64,000 nucleotides of DNA from Gammaproteobacteria bacterium (GCA_016874235.1 VGUJ01000004.1:92525-156524), one strand, 5' to 3'. Shown: positions 1-10,290, counted from the stretch's first letter. Notes: generated by a model not told the origin, from the letters alone. Numbers and translations: made by a program.

Positions 1-203
1 CCTGCAGCAAACGTGCCGCTACCAAAGGCAAAACCCAGTGAGGCTGCACGTCGCGGAGACACGCCATCCCACAACCAAAACAGCACAGCCGGCGCGAGAA
101 TGGCGATGGGCCAAAATCCGAAAGGTGCGAACGCCAACGAGAGCGCGGCACCGACTACGAGCGCCAGAACAGAGTTCCGCCAAGCGGTCGGACGCGAATT
201 CAC
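1..203 (-). CDS. lnt: Apolipoprotein N-acyltransferase, N-terminal part (cut by window edge)
   Basis: About 67 N-terminal residues read in from the window edge, starting VNSRPTAWRNSV and continuing with hydrophobic stretches (LALVVGAALSLAFAPFGFWP) typical of the first membrane helices of Lnt, the inner-membrane enzyme that adds the third acyl chain to lipoproteins. I chose GTG at 203 because AGGA lies about 10 nt upstream; another GTG at 212 in the same frame is possible. It follows corC on the same strand after about 40 nt, the usual order in gammaproteobacteria. The nitrilase catalytic domain is outside the window, so the call rests on the N terminus and synteny. Confidence 0.8.
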   Translation of the reverse strand, partial: MNSRPTAWRNSVLALVVGAALSLAFAPFGFWPIAILAPAVLFWLWDGVSPRRAASLGFAFGSGTFAA

Positions 204-244
204 GGGACCCACATCCTGCGTTTCGGGAACGGCGGTCGCGTCGC

Positions 245-1111
245 TCAGTCTCCGCCTCCCCGCTCTTCGATGGGCGTAATGTCGACAGGCGGAACGACTT
301 TGAAGGCGTCGACACGTCGACGATCGGCGCGCAGGACTCTGAACTCGATATCGCTGATGATGATCGTCTCGCTCCGCCGTGGCAGTCGCCCGAACTGCTT
401 CATAACGAGACCGGCTACTGTGTCGAACTCCTCCTCGGAGAGAGTCGTACCGAAATACTCGTTGAAATCTGCGATCGGGGTACCGCCTCGCACGACGAAC
501 TGGCGCTCGGACTCTTTGCGGATGTATTGATCATCCTCGACATCGAACTCGTCATCGATCTCGCCCACGATCTCCTCAAGCGCATCTTCGATGGTCACGA
601 GACCCGATACACCGCCATACTCATCGACGACGATCGCCATATGGTTTCGGTTTCGACGAAATTCTTTGAGTAGCACATTGACGCGTTTCGATTCGGGCAC
701 CACCACCGCCGGTCGCATGCACTCGCGAATGTCGAACTCGGTCTCGCGGTCGATCGCAGAGAGACGAAGAACATCTTTGGCGAGCAAAATGCCGACGACA
801 TCGTCTCGATCGTCATCGATGACTGGGAAACGCGAGTGCCCCGACTCGACGATGACCGGCAAGAGCTTATCGGGCGAGTCGTCGCGGTGAACCGCGACCA
901 TCTGCGCTCGCGGCACCATGATGTCGCGGACTTGAAGGTCGGACACCGTGAGCACGCCCTCGAGCATTTGCAAGGCGTCTGCATCGATCAGGCCGCGAGA
1001 CAGCGCCTGCCGCATGAGCTGCACTAGATCGTCGCGATCTTCAGCCTCACCGGACAAGGCGCGACCCAACTTGCGCATCCAGCTCATCGAACTGTAACGC
1101 GGATTAGTCAT
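245..1111 (-). CDS. corC: CorC/HlyC-family CBS-domain protein (Mg2+/Co2+ efflux associated, YbeX)
   Basis: A 288-residue soluble protein. A short N-terminal segment is followed by two CBS repeats (about 60-190, beginning VRDIMVPRAQM, with VVDEYGGVSGLVTIED in the second) and a C-terminal CorC_HlyC transporter-associated domain (about 205-285). It lacks membrane helices, as YbeX-type CorC proteins do, and in enterics is linked to magnesium/cobalt homeostasis and to ribosome or outer-envelope phenotypes. Its ATG overlaps the ybeY stop by 4 nt (ATGA), implying translational coupling in the miaB-phoH-ybeY-corC-lnt operon. The C terminus ends in an unusual acidic/Gly tail, EERGGGD. Confidence 0.93.
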   Translation of the reverse strand: MTNPRYSSMSWMRKLGRALSGEAEDRDDLVQLMRQALSRGLIDADALQMLEGVLTVSDLQVRDIMVPRAQMVAVHRDDSPDKLLPVIVESGHSRFPVIDDDRDDVVGILLAKDVLRLSAIDRETEFDIRECMRPAVVVPESKRVNVLLKEFRRNRNHMAIVVDEYGGVSGLVTIEDALEEIVGEIDDEFDVEDDQYIRKESERQFVVRGGTPIADFNEYFGTTLSEEEFDTVAGLVMKQFGRLPRRSETIIISDIEFRVLRADRRRVDAFKVVPPVDITPIEERGGGD

Positions 1112-1602
1112 CGAGACTCCGAGATGGAGGAAGAAATTCGGTACGGATCGGGGACGCCGAACTCAGCCAGCACACGACGCTCACGGCGCTCCATGCGCTC
1201 CCCTTCGCGTTCATTGTCGTGATCGTGCCCCAGCAAGTGCAGGACACCATGGACAACGAGATGTGCCCAATGATGATCGAGACGTTTGTCCTGTTGACGC
1301 GCCTCGCGCACGACGATCGGCGCACAAATTACGATGTCGCCAAGCGCTCGAGACGCCCGCCCTCCTCGAGTACCTGAGGGCGCTGGAAACGACAGCACGT
1401 TGGTCGGATAATCGCGCCCGCGCCAAAGTAGGTTGAGACGACGGCCCTCGGCCGCACCCACGATACGCAGCGCAAGCTCCGCGTTCCGACCTTTCGCACC
1501 CGCCGCAGCGCGCGCCCACCTCGAGATTCGGAGATTCGACGGCACGCCGCGACGGACATTACTGCGAACCTCGACGAGCAACTCGGTACTCGAGCGACTC
1601 AT
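1108..1602 (-). CDS. ybeY: Endoribonuclease YbeY (rRNA maturation factor)
   Basis: A 164-residue metalloprotein of the UPF0054 family. The zinc-binding signature is visible as HLVVHGVLHLLGHDHD (about residues 113-128), preceded by the family's NVLSFP segment. YbeY acts in 16S rRNA 3-prime-end processing and ribosome quality control. Both ends overlap neighbours by 4 nt (phoH stop and corC start), so translation is probably coupled. Length is close to the family norm. Confidence 0.95.
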   Translation of the reverse strand: MSRSSTELLVEVRSNVRRGVPSNLRISRWARAAAGAKGRNAELALRIVGAAEGRRLNLLWRGRDYPTNVLSFPAPSGTRGGRASRALGDIVICAPIVVREARQQDKRLDHHWAHLVVHGVLHLLGHDHDNEREGERMERRERRVLAEFGVPDPYRISSSISESR

Positions 1603-2624
1603 GATCCGTCTCCCTCGCGCGCCTCGTAAGCCTGCACGATACGCTGCACCAGCGGATGGCGTACGACGTCACGCGCCTCGAAGAACTGGAAGCCGACCCC
1701 CTGCACAGACCGTAGTACTTCGAGCACATGGCGCAGGCCCGAGAGTTTGCCTGCGGGTAGGTCGGTTTGTGTCACATCACCCGTCACGACGGCGCGAGAG
1801 CCGAATCCGATGCGAGTGAGGAACATCTTCATTTGCTCGACGGTGGTGTTCTGCGCCTCATCGAGAATGATGAACGAGTCGTTGAGAGACCGACCGCGCA
1901 TGAACGCAAGCGGCGCCACTTCGATGACATTACGCTCGATGAGTTTGGCGACTCGATCAAAGCCCATCATTTCGTAGAGGGCGTCGTACATCGGGCGAAG
2001 ATAAGGATCGACCTTCTGGGTGAGATCGCCCGGCAAGAAACCGAGACGCTCGCCCGCTTCCACGGCAGGACGGACGAGGACGATACGCCGCACTCGGTCA
2101 GACTGCATCGCCTCAACGGCACACGCGACGGCGAGATAGGTTTTTCCGGTGCCCGCTGGGCCCACTCCGAAGGTGAGATCGTTACGGCGAATACGTCGCA
2201 GATACTCACGCTGATTGGGACCCCGAGCTCGGATGGTGCCTCGCAAGGTACGCAGTCCCATCTCGGCATCGTCAAGATCGTCGGCGCTCGAGGCGTCGGC
2301 GACTCCTGACGCATGACCTGCCTCGCCACGGACACTTCCTGGCGCAGGCACCACATCGTGATCGCGAAGTGCTAGATGGACGGTCTCAGGCGTCACGTCC
2401 TCGGTACGACTCAATCTGAACAGCTCGCGCAGTAACGACTCGGCGGCTGTTGCTTTGTCGCCTTGAATGCGGAATGCACTGCCACGACGACGCACCTCGA
2501 CACCGAGTCGCGATTCGATGAGCCGCAGGTTTTCGTCGAGCGGGCCGCAGAGGTTGGCGAGTCGCTCGTTATCGGGAGGCTCGAGCGTGAACTCGCGCAG
2601 TCCGATGGAAGGAGAGTCAGCCAT
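1599..2624 (-). CDS. phoH: PhoH-like ATPase (PhoL/YbeZ)
   Basis: A 341-residue PhoH-family P-loop protein, beginning [16 protein letters not shown]. The Walker A motif [11 protein letters not shown] and Walker [10 protein letters not shown] are intact. In this operon context it is the YbeZ/PhoL type that partners YbeY. I placed the start at the ATG at 2622-2624 because the reading frame upstream runs through the end of miaB; the two genes then overlap by 8 nt. An acidic insert ([12 protein letters not shown]) precedes the ATPase core. Confidence 0.93.
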   Translation of the reverse strand: MADSPSIGLREFTLEPPDNERLANLCGPLDENLRLIESRLGVEVRRRGSAFRIQGDKATAAESLLRELFRLSRTEDVTPETVHLALRDHDVVPAPGSVRGEAGHASGVADASSADDLDDAEMGLRTLRGTIRARGPNQREYLRRIRRNDLTFGVGPAGTGKTYLAVACAVEAMQSDRVRRIVLVRPAVEAGERLGFLPGDLTQKVDPYLRPMYDALYEMMGFDRVAKLIERNVIEVAPLAFMRGRSLNDSFIILDEAQNTTVEQMKMFLTRIGFGSRAVVTGDVTQTDLPAGKLSGLRHVLEVLRSVQGVGFQFFEARDVVRHPLVQRIVQAYEAREGDGS

Positions 2625-3978
2625 GGGCGCGCTCGGCCGCAACGAGTCGTCCGCGCAGCGAGTGAGGCCGTGCCTCGGTGATCTCGACATCGGCGAAACA
2701 ACCGATGAGACGGGAAGGCCCCGGAAAGTTGACCCAACGATTGTCTTCAGTGCGGCCCGCAAGTTCTGACTCGTCTTTACGCGAGGGGCGCTCGATGAGC
2801 AGCCGCTGCACTGAGCCGACGAGCGATGCGCTGCGCGCACGAGCATTCTCTTCGAGGAGCGCCTGCAGCCGCATGAGACGCGCCTGTTTTTCTTCGTGCA
2901 GCACATCGTCGGGGAGCGAGGCAGCAGGCGTCCCGGGTCGACGGCTGTAGAGAAAGCTGAAGGATTGATCGATGTTGAGATCGCGCACGAGGGCCATCGT
3001 GGCTTCGAAATCGCGATCAGTCTCACCCGGAAATCCGACGATGAAGTCGGAGGTCACGGAGATGGTCGGTCTCACTTCACGGAGTTTACGGATACTTGCC
3101 TTGAACTCGAGCGCCGTATACCCGCGCTTCATGAGGGCGAGGACGCGATCGGAGCCCGACTGCACTGGGAGATGCAGATGATTGGCGAGTTTAGGGATGC
3201 TGGCATACGCCTCGATGAGACTATCGTCGAACTCGAGCGGGTGCGACGTGGTGAAGCGGATGCGCTCGACACCCTCGATGGCCGCCACGTGATGAAGCAA
3301 GGTCGCAAGATCGACGAGCGCGCCGTCGGACATGGCCCCTCGATACGCGTTCACGTTTTGACCCAGCAACGTGATTTCGCGAACGCCTTGCGCTGCGAGC
3401 TTGGCGACTTCTTCGATGACGGAATCGAGCGGACGACTGATTTCGTCGCCTCGCGTGTACGGTACGACACAAAAGCTGCAGTACTTGCTGCAACCTTCCA
3501 TGATCGAAACGAAAGCGGTGGGACCCTCCGCGCGTGGCGCGGGAAGGTGATCGAATTTTTCGATCTCAGGGAAGCTCACATCGACCACCGCGCGCCCCTG
3601 CTGGCGCAGCTCGGAGATCATCTGCGGTAAACGATGCACGGTTTGTGGACCGAAGACGAGATCGACTTGAGGCGCCGCCTTGACGAGTTGATCTCCCTCT
3701 TGGCTTGCGACACACCCTCCGACGCCAATGATGACGTTCGGACGCAAATCTTTGATTTGCTTCCACTCGCCGAGCAAAGAAAAAACTTTGGACTCGGCTT
3801 TCTCGCGAACTGAGCAGGTGTTGACGAGCAGGACGTCGGCCTCTGCCGGGTTATCCGTAGCTTGCATGCCTGAACTGGCTGCGAGTACGTCGCCCATTCG
3901 GGCAGAGTCGTACTCGTTCATCTGACAACCGTAGGTCTTGATGTAGTACCGCGCGGTCGGAGGTCTGGAATCGTCCAT
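2617..3978 (-). CDS. miaB: tRNA-2-methylthio-N6-dimethylallyladenosine synthase MiaB
   Basis: A 453-residue radical-SAM methylthiotransferase modifying A37 of UNN-reading tRNAs. Visible are the N-terminal UPF0004 domain ([11 protein letters not shown]; auxiliary cluster cysteines including VNTCSVRE and GVGGCVA), the radical-SAM CxxxCxxC motif in [15 protein letters not shown], and a C-terminal TRAM-like segment with GSVQRLLIE. It is the first gene of the minus-strand string leading to lnt; its 3-prime end overlaps phoH by 8 nt. About 30 nt separate it from the ssb stop upstream, so co-transcription with ssb is possible. Confidence 0.96.
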   Translation of the reverse strand: MDDSRPPTARYYIKTYGCQMNEYDSARMGDVLAASSGMQATDNPAEADVLLVNTCSVREKAESKVFSLLGEWKQIKDLRPNVIIGVGGCVASQEGDQLVKAAPQVDLVFGPQTVHRLPQMISELRQQGRAVVDVSFPEIEKFDHLPAPRAEGPTAFVSIMEGCSKYCSFCVVPYTRGDEISRPLDSVIEEVAKLAAQGVREITLLGQNVNAYRGAMSDGALVDLATLLHHVAAIEGVERIRFTTSHPLEFDDSLIEAYASIPKLANHLHLPVQSGSDRVLALMKRGYTALEFKASIRKLREVRPTISVTSDFIVGFPGETDRDFEATMALVRDLNIDQSFSFLYSRRPGTPAASLPDDVLHEEKQARLMRLQALLEENARARSASLVGSVQRLLIERPSRKDESELAGRTEDNRWVNFPGPSRLIGCFADVEITEARPHSLRGRLVAAERAHG

Positions 3979-4010
3979 GAGTCAGGCGTTCAGAGGTCGG
4001 AGCGAGGGGC

Positions 4011-4466
4011 TCAGAAAGGAATATCGTCGTCGAAGTCGTCTTTTTCGGTGCTGCTGCGAACGGGCTCGCCATCGGACTCGCCACCCGATGCACGACCACC
4101 GGAGGCACGACCCTCGCCACCCATGCCGCGACCGCCGCCGAGCATCTGCATTTCGTTGGCGACGATTTCGGTGGTGTAGCGATCGTTACCGTTTTTGTCT
4201 TGCCACTTGCGGGTGCGAAGGCGGCCTTCGATGTAGACCTGCGAACCCTTGCGCAGGTATTCGCCGGCGATTTCGGCGAGACGGCCGAACATGGCGACGC
4301 TGTGCCACTCGGTCTGCTCTTTCATTTCGCCGGACTGTTTGTCTTTCCAGCTCTCGGAGGTGGCGATGCGGAGGTTGCAGACCGTCATACCCGAGGGCAT
4401 GGCCTTGGTGTCCGGGTCTTGCCCGAGGTTGCCGACGATGATGACTTTGTTGATGCCACGCGCCAT
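4011..4466 (-). CDS. ssb: Single-stranded DNA-binding protein
   Basis: A 151-residue SSB: an OB-fold domain (about 1-110, [19 protein letters not shown]; conserved [23 protein letters not shown] split over the tetramer interface), a Gly-rich linker ([15 protein letters not shown]) and the acidic tip DFDDDIPF that recruits partner proteins. I start at the ATG at 4464-4466, matching other SSBs, rather than the in-frame extension [18 protein letters not shown] lies 6-10 nt upstream. It is divergent from uvrA across 232 nt, the classical gammaproteobacterial ssb/uvrA arrangement. Confidence 0.96.
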   Translation of the reverse strand: MARGINKVIIVGNLGQDPDTKAMPSGMTVCNLRIATSESWKDKQSGEMKEQTEWHSVAMFGRLAEIAGEYLRKGSQVYIEGRLRTRKWQDKNGNDRYTTEIVANEMQMLGGGRGMGGEGRASGGRASGGESDGEPVRSSTEKDDFDDDIPF

Positions 4467-4698
4467 GTTGAACCCTTCCGTTGAGCGGGCCCCTCGGACC
4501 GGCACACTCCCAGGACCCCAAGTGTTTCGGGGCGATGGGCGGGCGGGAGGTCGAAGGGCGGTGAAAACGAGCGCTCATTCTAATCGCCCCCCGCCCCCAC
4601 TGCATCGCGAAAATCGCCCGGACCGGCCTAGAAACCCCTTTCGAGGGCCCCCCTCAGGGTTACACTAACCGGCTGTTTTTCTTGATTAATGCCCGCCC
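4467..4698. promoter_or_regulatory. ssb/uvrA divergent intergenic region
   Basis: 232 nt separating two divergent DNA-repair genes, so it must carry both promoters. A TAGAAT hexamer reading toward ssb (4577-4582 on the minus strand) and a TTACACT segment about 35 nt before uvrA reading plus are candidate -10 boxes, both without a good -35. No E. coli-type LexA box (CTGT-N8-ACAG) was found by eye. Confidence 0.35.
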
Positions 4699-7545
4699 AT
4701 GCAACCGATTCGGATACGCGGCGCCCGCACCCACAATCTGCGCAACCTCGATCTCGACATCCCTCGGGACCGGTTGGTCGTGGTGACGGGGCTGTCGGGG
4801 TCGGGCAAGTCGTCTCTCGCTTTCGACACGCTGTATGCCGAGGGCCAGCGGCGGTATGTCGAATCGCTGTCGGCCTACGCCCGTCAGTTCTTGTCCATGA
4901 TGGACAAGCCCGACGTCGATCACATTGAGGGCCTGTCTCCGGCCATCGCCATCGAGCAGAAAGCAGCCTCTCACAACCCGCGATCGACCGTCGGTACGGT
5001 CACCGAAATTTACGATTACCTGAGGTTGTTGTTCGCTCGCGCGGGACTCCCACGCTGCCCCGATCACGACATTGCACTCGAAGCGCAGACGGTCAGCCAG
5101 ATGGTTGATCAGGTGATGCGTCTTGGCGAAGGCACCGCGGTTCTCGTGTTGGCGCCGCTCGTGCAGCAACGCAAGGGAGATCACGAGACGGTGTTACGTG
5201 ATCTTCAATCGCAAGGCTTCGTGCGCGCACGGATCAATGGTTCGGTCGTCGAACTCGAGCAAGCTCCCAAACTCGATCCGCGACGCAAGCACGACATCGA
5301 GGCCGTGGTCGATCGACTGCGCGTCAGGCCTGACGCCACTCAACGCCTCGCTGAATCCTTCGAGACTGCGCTGCGACTCTCCGAGGGCACCGTGCGCGTC
5401 GAGCCCATGGATGTCTCCGTGGATGCGAAAGCCAGTTCCGCGACGAGTCTGCTGTTCTCGAACCGCCATGCCTGCTCGAAATGCGGCTATGGCGTACCGC
5501 TGCTCGAACCGAAGATGTTCAGCTTCAATAGCCCTGCAGGTGCCTGCGAATCCTGTGACGGACTCGGGCAGCAAGAATTCTTTGATCCGACGCGTGTCGT
5601 CGCATTTCCGCATCTGTCGCTCGCGGGCGGTGCGGTGCGCGGCTGGGATCGGCATAACGCCCACTATCTTCAGCTCATCAGCACCCTCGCACAGCACTAC
5701 GGTTTCGATATCGAAGAGCCATGGCAAGAACTACCGGAGAAAGTCCGAAACATCTTGCTGTACGGCAGCGGCGAAGAAGAAATCGAATTTCTTTATCCCC
5801 TTGCAAAAGGTCGACTCACGAAGCGAAGACATCCATTCGAGGGGATGCTGCGAAACATAGAGAGGCGCTATCGGGAAACAGACTCGCCTGCGGTACGCGA
5901 AGAACTCTCTCGCTATCAGGGATGGAGACCCTGCCCAGACTGCAGCGGCTGCCGCCTCAACAAGACGGCGCGCCATGTCTTCGTCGCGGGACGGTCACTT
6001 CCCGAGATCGCTCGGTTTCCGGTCGACGACGCTGCGAGATTCTTTGAAACGATGGAGCTTCCAGGCTGGCGCGGCGAGGTCGCCGGGAAAGTCGCTCGAG
6101 AAGTACTCGATCGATTGCGCTTTCTGGTCGATGTAGGCCTCGGCTATCTCACGCTCGATCGCGGCGCGGACTCGCTCTCGGGGGGCGAAGCACAGCGAAT
6201 CAGGCTTGCGAGTCAGATCGGCTCAGGCCTCACGGGCGTGATGTACATCCTCGATGAACCGTCGATCGGTTTGCATCAGCGTGACAATTCCCGTCTTCTG
6301 GCGACGCTACATCGTCTGCGCGATCTCGGTAACACCGTCATCGTGGTCGAACACGATGAAGAAGCCATCCTATCCGCGGATCACGTGATCGACCTGGGGC
6401 CGGGCGCGGGTGTACACGGTGGGATGATCGTCGCGCAGGGTACGCCGTCCGATGTTCGCGGCAGCCCCGACTCGCTGACGGGCCGCTATTTGTCGGGCAA
6501 GCTGACCATTGCCGTCCCGCCCATGCGGACGCCCAGGCAGTCGTCGCGCGTGTTACGTCTGCTCGGCGCATCGGGTAATAACCTCAAGAATCTCGACGTG
6601 GAGATTCCGATCGGACTACTCACTTGCGTCACCGGCGTCTCAGGCTCCGGAAAAAGCACACTCATCAATGACACATTGTTACGCCGTGCAATCGCCGAAC
6701 TCGGGGGCGGACCGAACGATGCGGCGCCCTGCCGAGCCTTACAGGGGCTCGAACATATCGATCGGGTGATCGACATCGACCAAAGTCCGCTCGGTCGCAC
6801 GCCTCGCTCCAACCCGGCAACCTACACCGGCGTCTTCACGGGTCTGCGCGAGCTGTTCGCGCAAGTGCCGGAAGCGCGCAGCCGTGGTTACGACGCGGGT
6901 CGCTTCAGCTTCAATGTCAAAGGGGGGCGCTGCGAGGCCTGTCAGGGCGATGGCGTAATGCGCGTTGAAATGCACTTCCTGCCGGATGTGTACGTGCCCT
7001 GTGATGTCTGTCGCGGCAAACGCTACAACCGCGAGACGTTGGAAATTCTTTATCGCGGTAAAAGTATCCAAGATGTGTTGGAGATGACCATCGAGGACGC
7101 GGGTCGATTCTTTCAAAATATTCCAGCTGTACAGCCCAAGTTACAAACGCTACTCGATGTGGGCTTGGGCTATTTGCGACTCGGTCAGAACGCGACCACG
7201 CTCTCCGGCGGCGAGGCGCAGCGCGTGAAGCTCGCGCGAGAACTCGCCAAGCGCGCAACGGGTCGCACGTTATACGTGCTGGACGAGCCGACGACGGGTC
7301 TGCATTTCCACGACGTTGCCCAACTGCTCGGGGTGCTGCAACGATTGCGCGACGAAGGGAACACCGTCGTCGTCATCGAGCACAATCTTGATGTCATCAA
7401 GACCGCGGACTGGCTGATCGATCTCGGTCCGGAGGGTGGATCAGCGGGCGGTGAGATCATCGCGATCGGCACGCCTGAAGAGGTCGCGCGCATCGCCGCC
7501 TCACATACCGGGCGCTATCTCGCCCCTTTACTCAAAAAACGCTGA
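4699..7545 (+). CDS. uvrA: Excinuclease ABC subunit A
   Basis: A 948-residue UvrA, the damage-recognition ATPase of nucleotide excision repair. Two ABC modules are intact: Walker [10 protein letters not shown] near the N terminus and GVSGSGKST in the second half, signature motifs LSGGEAQRI and [12 protein letters not shown], and Walker B segments VMYILDEPS and [12 protein letters not shown]. Zinc sites CSKCGYG...CESCDGLG and CEACQGDG...CDVCRG are present. It is divergent from ssb. Its last 31 nt overlap the 3-prime end of the convergent GNAT gene. Confidence 0.97.
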   Translation: MQPIRIRGARTHNLRNLDLDIPRDRLVVVTGLSGSGKSSLAFDTLYAEGQRRYVESLSAYARQFLSMMDKPDVDHIEGLSPAIAIEQKAASHNPRSTVGTVTEIYDYLRLLFARAGLPRCPDHDIALEAQTVSQMVDQVMRLGEGTAVLVLAPLVQQRKGDHETVLRDLQSQGFVRARINGSVVELEQAPKLDPRRKHDIEAVVDRLRVRPDATQRLAESFETALRLSEGTVRVEPMDVSVDAKASSATSLLFSNRHACSKCGYGVPLLEPKMFSFNSPAGACESCDGLGQQEFFDPTRVVAFPHLSLAGGAVRGWDRHNAHYLQLISTLAQHYGFDIEEPWQELPEKVRNILLYGSGEEEIEFLYPLAKGRLTKRRHPFEGMLRNIERRYRETDSPAVREELSRYQGWRPCPDCSGCRLNKTARHVFVAGRSLPEIARFPVDDAARFFETMELPGWRGEVAGKVAREVLDRLRFLVDVGLGYLTLDRGADSLSGGEAQRIRLASQIGSGLTGVMYILDEPSIGLHQRDNSRLLATLHRLRDLGNTVIVVEHDEEAILSADHVIDLGPGAGVHGGMIVAQGTPSDVRGSPDSLTGRYLSGKLTIAVPPMRTPRQSSRVLRLLGASGNNLKNLDVEIPIGLLTCVTGVSGSGKSTLINDTLLRRAIAELGGGPNDAAPCRALQGLEHIDRVIDIDQSPLGRTPRSNPATYTGVFTGLRELFAQVPEARSRGYDAGRFSFNVKGGRCEACQGDGVMRVEMHFLPDVYVPCDVCRGKRYNRETLEILYRGKSIQDVLEMTIEDAGRFFQNIPAVQPKLQTLLDVGLGYLRLGQNATTLSGGEAQRVKLARELAKRATGRTLYVLDEPTTGLHFHDVAQLLGVLQRLRDEGNTVVVIEHNLDVIKTADWLIDLGPEGGSAGGEIIAIGTPEEVARIAASHTGRYLAPLLKKR

Positions 7546-7994
7546 ACGACTTCACCTCGTTCTCGACGCTCATCGACAGCACCCGGCGCGTATCGACTCG
7601 TCACTCGTCTCCAAAATGCGATGGCACGCGCGTCGCTCGAAAGCGAGCGAACCTCCCAGCGGCCCTCGAATCGATCGAACAACAGACGCGCTGCGGCCGC
7701 ACCAACGCCCAGCGCTCGGTACTCGGGGATGACGTAGAACTCGAGAAGCAGATAAAGAGACGTGGATTCTCGAGTCACCTGACGTTGCAGCACTACGAAT
7801 CCGACAGACTGATCATCCCGCTCGATCGAGAGAATCTCTCGATCCGATTCACTCAACAACGCCGCGGCGCGAGAGACGACCGACGCGAGATCGTCGGCAG
7901 ACGCGCCCATCTCGGAAAGCCAAAGCGTTTGGGCGTGCGCGAACCAGTCGCGCCCGCGAGCGGAATGACGGACGTCACGAAGTACGACAGGCAT
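7515..7994 (-). CDS. GNAT-family N-acetyltransferase
   Basis: A 159-residue GNAT-fold protein starting [17 protein letters not shown]. The central [28 protein letters not shown] shows the acetyl-CoA pyrophosphate-binding motif A (R-x-x-G-x-G/A) after a beta-strand. The substrate is not predictable. A longer in-frame reading would begin inside the strong terminator stem at 8012-8054, so I prefer the ATG at 7992-7994, 18 nt past that U-tract. Expression would then need read-through or a very short promoter region. The 3-prime end overlaps uvrA by 31 nt in convergent orientation. Confidence 0.75.
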   Translation of the reverse strand: MPVVLRDVRHSARGRDWFAHAQTLWLSEMGASADDLASVVSRAAALLSESDREILSIERDDQSVGFVVLQRQVTRESTSLYLLLEFYVIPEYRALGVGAAAARLLFDRFEGRWEVRSLSSDARAIAFWRRVTSRYAPGAVDERRERGEVVQRFLSKGAR

Positions 7995-8011
7995 GAAAGC
8001 AAGGCACGATA

Positions 8012-8054
8012 CAAAAAAAGAACCCGGGAGATGGCGAGCCATCATCCCGGGTTC
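8012..8054 (-). terminator. Strong rho-independent terminator of the lipoprotein gene
   Basis: Perfect 10-bp arms (8020-8029 and 8045-8054, GAACCCGGGA / TCCCGGGTTC) continue inward into a further 5-bp stem (8030-8034 with 8039-8043), followed on the minus strand by seven Ts (8013-8019). It lies about 45 nt after the stop of the small lipoprotein gene. Confidence 0.9.
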
Positions 8055-8099
8055 GTTTGGGAGCTTAACGCTCCCGATCAGTGATTTCCTTGACGGAAA

Positions 8100-8315
8100 T
8101 TACTGAGCGGCCGGAGCGGCCTCGGCCGGAGCAGCAGCGGCGTCAGCCGGAGCAGCCTCGGCAGGAGCAGCGGCGTCAGCCGGAGCAGCCTCAGGGGCGG
8201 CCTCAGCCGGAGCCTCGGCAGCCGGAGCTTCGGCCGGAGCCTCAGCAGGCTTGCCACCGCAAGCGGTCAGAGCGAACGCGGCCAGAAGGGCGCTAAGAGC
8301 GAGCTTCGTCTTCAT
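8100..8315 (-). CDS. Small Ala/Pro/Glu-rich lipoprotein
   Basis: 71 residues: MKTKLALSALLAAFALTAC is a lipoprotein signal peptide with lipobox LTAC (modified Cys at 19), then GGKP and about 48 residues built only from A, P, E, D and a final Q, in degenerate units such as PAEAPAEA and PAEAAPADA. The mature part should be an extended, acidic, disordered tether. I do not recognise a function; similar small Ala-rich lipoproteins occur in many proteobacteria. It is monocistronic, with its own strong terminator. A reading frame on the opposite strand mirrors the repeats but is a shadow. Confidence 0.8.
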   Translation of the reverse strand: MKTKLALSALLAAFALTACGGKPAEAPAEAPAAEAPAEAAPEAAPADAAAPAEAAPADAAAAPAEAAPAAQ

Positions 8316-8543
8316 TTTGAAATTACCCCAAAAAGTAAGAGACAGATGTTAAACAAACAACCTAGCTAGTTTGTCTGGCGACCGAAATCGCGCGGGAATT
8401 GTATAGGCTTTTTACAGGTGTGGGAATGACCTTCCCCTCGCCCGGTGGGTAGCCGGGACCACCTGCTTCAGGACCGTCTGGAGCCGTACAATCCGAAACC
8501 GCCCCCCGCCAAGACCGGGCAAAGCCGTCTTCTTGAGGATCCC
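8316..8543. promoter_or_regulatory. Divergent intergenic region between lipoprotein gene and pepQ
   Basis: 228 nt that must contain the promoters of both divergent genes. TACAAT (8487-8492) is a plausible -10 for pepQ without a clear -35; an AT-rich stretch (about 8330-8375) precedes the lipoprotein gene. No strong consensus pair was found. Confidence 0.3.
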
Positions 8544-9872
8544 ATGCTCCAAAACGACCTGACCCCGCTCCATGCCGCCCACCTCGCCGAGGTGATCCGA
8601 CGGACCAGCGAGGCACTGTCCCGCAGCGGTTTTGACGGGATCATCCTGCAATCGGGCGAACCCCTCGGACTCTTCCAAGATGACCAGCACTACCCCTTCA
8701 AGGCCCACCCGCCGTTCAAGTGGTGGGTCCCCTTAGCGGAGGCGTCGGGCTCTTTGGTGCATTTTCAGCCCGGCCGCCGCCCCCGGCTTCTGTTCCATGC
8801 TGCAACCGACTTTTGGTACCAGCCCGCTGAGCTGCCGAAAGGAGGGTGGACAGAGCAGTTCGATGTCGTCGTGGCCCACTCCTTAGAGGAGGCGCGTGCC
8901 GCCCTGCCCCGTAATCTCACCAAGACGGCCTGGATCGGTGACGCCCTGGCCGAACTCGGGGCCTGGGGTCTTGCGGCGATCAACCCGCCCGAACTCATCC
9001 GCCACCTCGATTTCGCTCGAGCCCGTAAGACCCCCTATGAAATCGACTGCCTCGCGGAGGCCAACCGGATCGGCGCTCGAGGACATCGGGCAGCACAGCA
9101 GTGCTTCCGAGCAGGCGGGACGGAGTACGAGATCCATCAGGCCTTCGTCGGAGCCTGCGGACAGCGAGAGCACGAGTTACCGTACAACGCGATCGTCGCG
9201 CTCAACGAATCGGCGTCCGTGCTGCACTACCAAGTGCTGCGTCGCGATAAACCCACCAAGCATCGGTCGCTCTTGATCGATGCGGGCGCGAGCTTCGCAG
9301 GCTACGGCAGCGACATCACCCGCACCAGCGTCGCCGATGACGGAGAGTTCTCCGTCCTCGTCTCAAAAATGGACGAATTGCAGCGCGGTCTTTGTGCGCT
9401 CACGAAACCGGGAACGGACTGGCGAGACATTCATGCAGCCGCCGTCGAGCGCATCACCGTGTTGCTGTGCGAATCCGGCGTACTGCGCTGCAGCGCAAGC
9501 GAAGCGCTCGAGTCGGGGGCGTCACGGCTCTTTTTCCCACATGGTATCGGACACCTACTCGGACTGCAGGTTCACGATGTAGGAGGAACGATGGCCGATG
9601 CCGAAGGCGGCACGATATCGAAGCCCCCACGTGATCCGGCACTCCGCCTGACCCGCAAACTCGAACCCGGGTTCGTCGTGACGATGGAGCCCGGCCTCTA
9701 CTTTATCGAGGCGCTGCTCGGCCCTGCGCAATCGGGGCCGCATGCCTCGCGCATCGACTGGTCTCGCGTCGCGGCATTCAAGACTTATGGCGGGATTCGA
9801 ATCGAGGACAATCTCGCGGTCACGGAATCCGGCTGCGACAACCTCACACGAGCGGCTTTCAGCCTCGCCTGA
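8544..9872 (+). CDS. pepQ: Xaa-Pro dipeptidase (prolidase)
   Basis: A 442-residue pita-bread metallopeptidase of family M24, matching PepQ length (E. coli 443). The start at the ATG at 8544 gives the family N terminus MLQNDLTPLHAAHLAEV. Metal ligands are visible: LLIDAGASFAGYGSDITRT (two Asp), FFPHGIGHLLGLQVHDVGG (His) and VTMEPGLYFIE plus GGIRIEDN (two Glu). It hydrolyses X-Pro dipeptides in the cytoplasm. Its TGA abuts the mscL stop codon (TGATCA, zero spacing, convergent). Confidence 0.95.
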   Translation: MLQNDLTPLHAAHLAEVIRRTSEALSRSGFDGIILQSGEPLGLFQDDQHYPFKAHPPFKWWVPLAEASGSLVHFQPGRRPRLLFHAATDFWYQPAELPKGGWTEQFDVVVAHSLEEARAALPRNLTKTAWIGDALAELGAWGLAAINPPELIRHLDFARARKTPYEIDCLAEANRIGARGHRAAQQCFRAGGTEYEIHQAFVGACGQREHELPYNAIVALNESASVLHYQVLRRDKPTKHRSLLIDAGASFAGYGSDITRTSVADDGEFSVLVSKMDELQRGLCALTKPGTDWRDIHAAAVERITVLLCESGVLRCSASEALESGASRLFFPHGIGHLLGLQVHDVGGTMADAEGGTISKPPRDPALRLTRKLEPGFVVTMEPGLYFIEALLGPAQSGPHASRIDWSRVAAFKTYGGIRIEDNLAVTESGCDNLTRAAFSLA

Positions 9873-10271
9873 TCAACGCTGTTTGAGCAGATCGCGGATT
9901 TCTTCGAGCAGCACTTCGCTGCGCGGGGGCGGCGCAGCCACGGCCGCGGGAGCAGGCTCTGGCCGATTGAGGCGGTTGATCGCCTTGATCGCGAGAAATA
10001 GCGCCATGGCGATGATGGTGAAGTCGAACAAGGTCTGCAGGAGGGCGCCCCACCTCAAGATGATTTCGCTTCCGTCCGGCCCAACGCCGAGTGAGGTCCC
10101 GAGCTGATCGAACGATACGCTGCCCGCTGCCTTGCCGAGTAAGGGCATCATCACATCGCCCACCAACGAGGACACGATCTTGCCGAATGCGGCACCGATC
10201 ACGACACCCACCGCGAGGTCGATGACGTTACCCCGCATCGCGAATTCACGAAATTCTTTGAGAATGCTCAT
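9873..10271 (-). CDS. mscL: Large-conductance mechanosensitive channel
   Basis: 132 residues with the MscL architecture: amphipathic N-terminal helix (MSILKEFREFAMRGNVIDLAVGV, split here by the first transmembrane helix), periplasmic loop, second helix (FDFTIIAMALFLAIKAINRL) and a cytoplasmic C-terminal helix (SEVLLEEIRDLLKQR). A Pro/Ala linker (PEPAPAAVAAPPP) joins the last two. GGAGG sits 5 nt before the ATG at 10269-10271. It acts as an osmotic-downshock release valve in the inner membrane. Confidence 0.96.
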   Translation of the reverse strand: MSILKEFREFAMRGNVIDLAVGVVIGAAFGKIVSSLVGDVMMPLLGKAAGSVSFDQLGTSLGVGPDGSEIILRWGALLQTLFDFTIIAMALFLAIKAINRLNRPEPAPAAVAAPPPRSEVLLEEIRDLLKQR

Positions 10272-10290
10272 TACCGCCTCCCAGAAACAC

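Noticed and set aside
1599..3026. 475-residue reading of phoH
   Set aside because: The first about 134 codons lie inside miaB in another frame and lack PhoH similarity; the start at 2624 gives the family length.
4467..4698. LexA (SOS) box between ssb and uvrA
   Set aside because: Expected from enteric biology, but no CTGT-N8-ACAG or similar palindrome was found by eye; CTGTTTTTCTTGATTAAT near 4673 lacks the second half-site.
8081..8296. Plus-strand frame with Pro/Glu/Gln/Arg repeats
   Set aside because: Mirror image of the repeat in the minus-strand lipoprotein gene, which has a signal peptide, lipobox and terminator.
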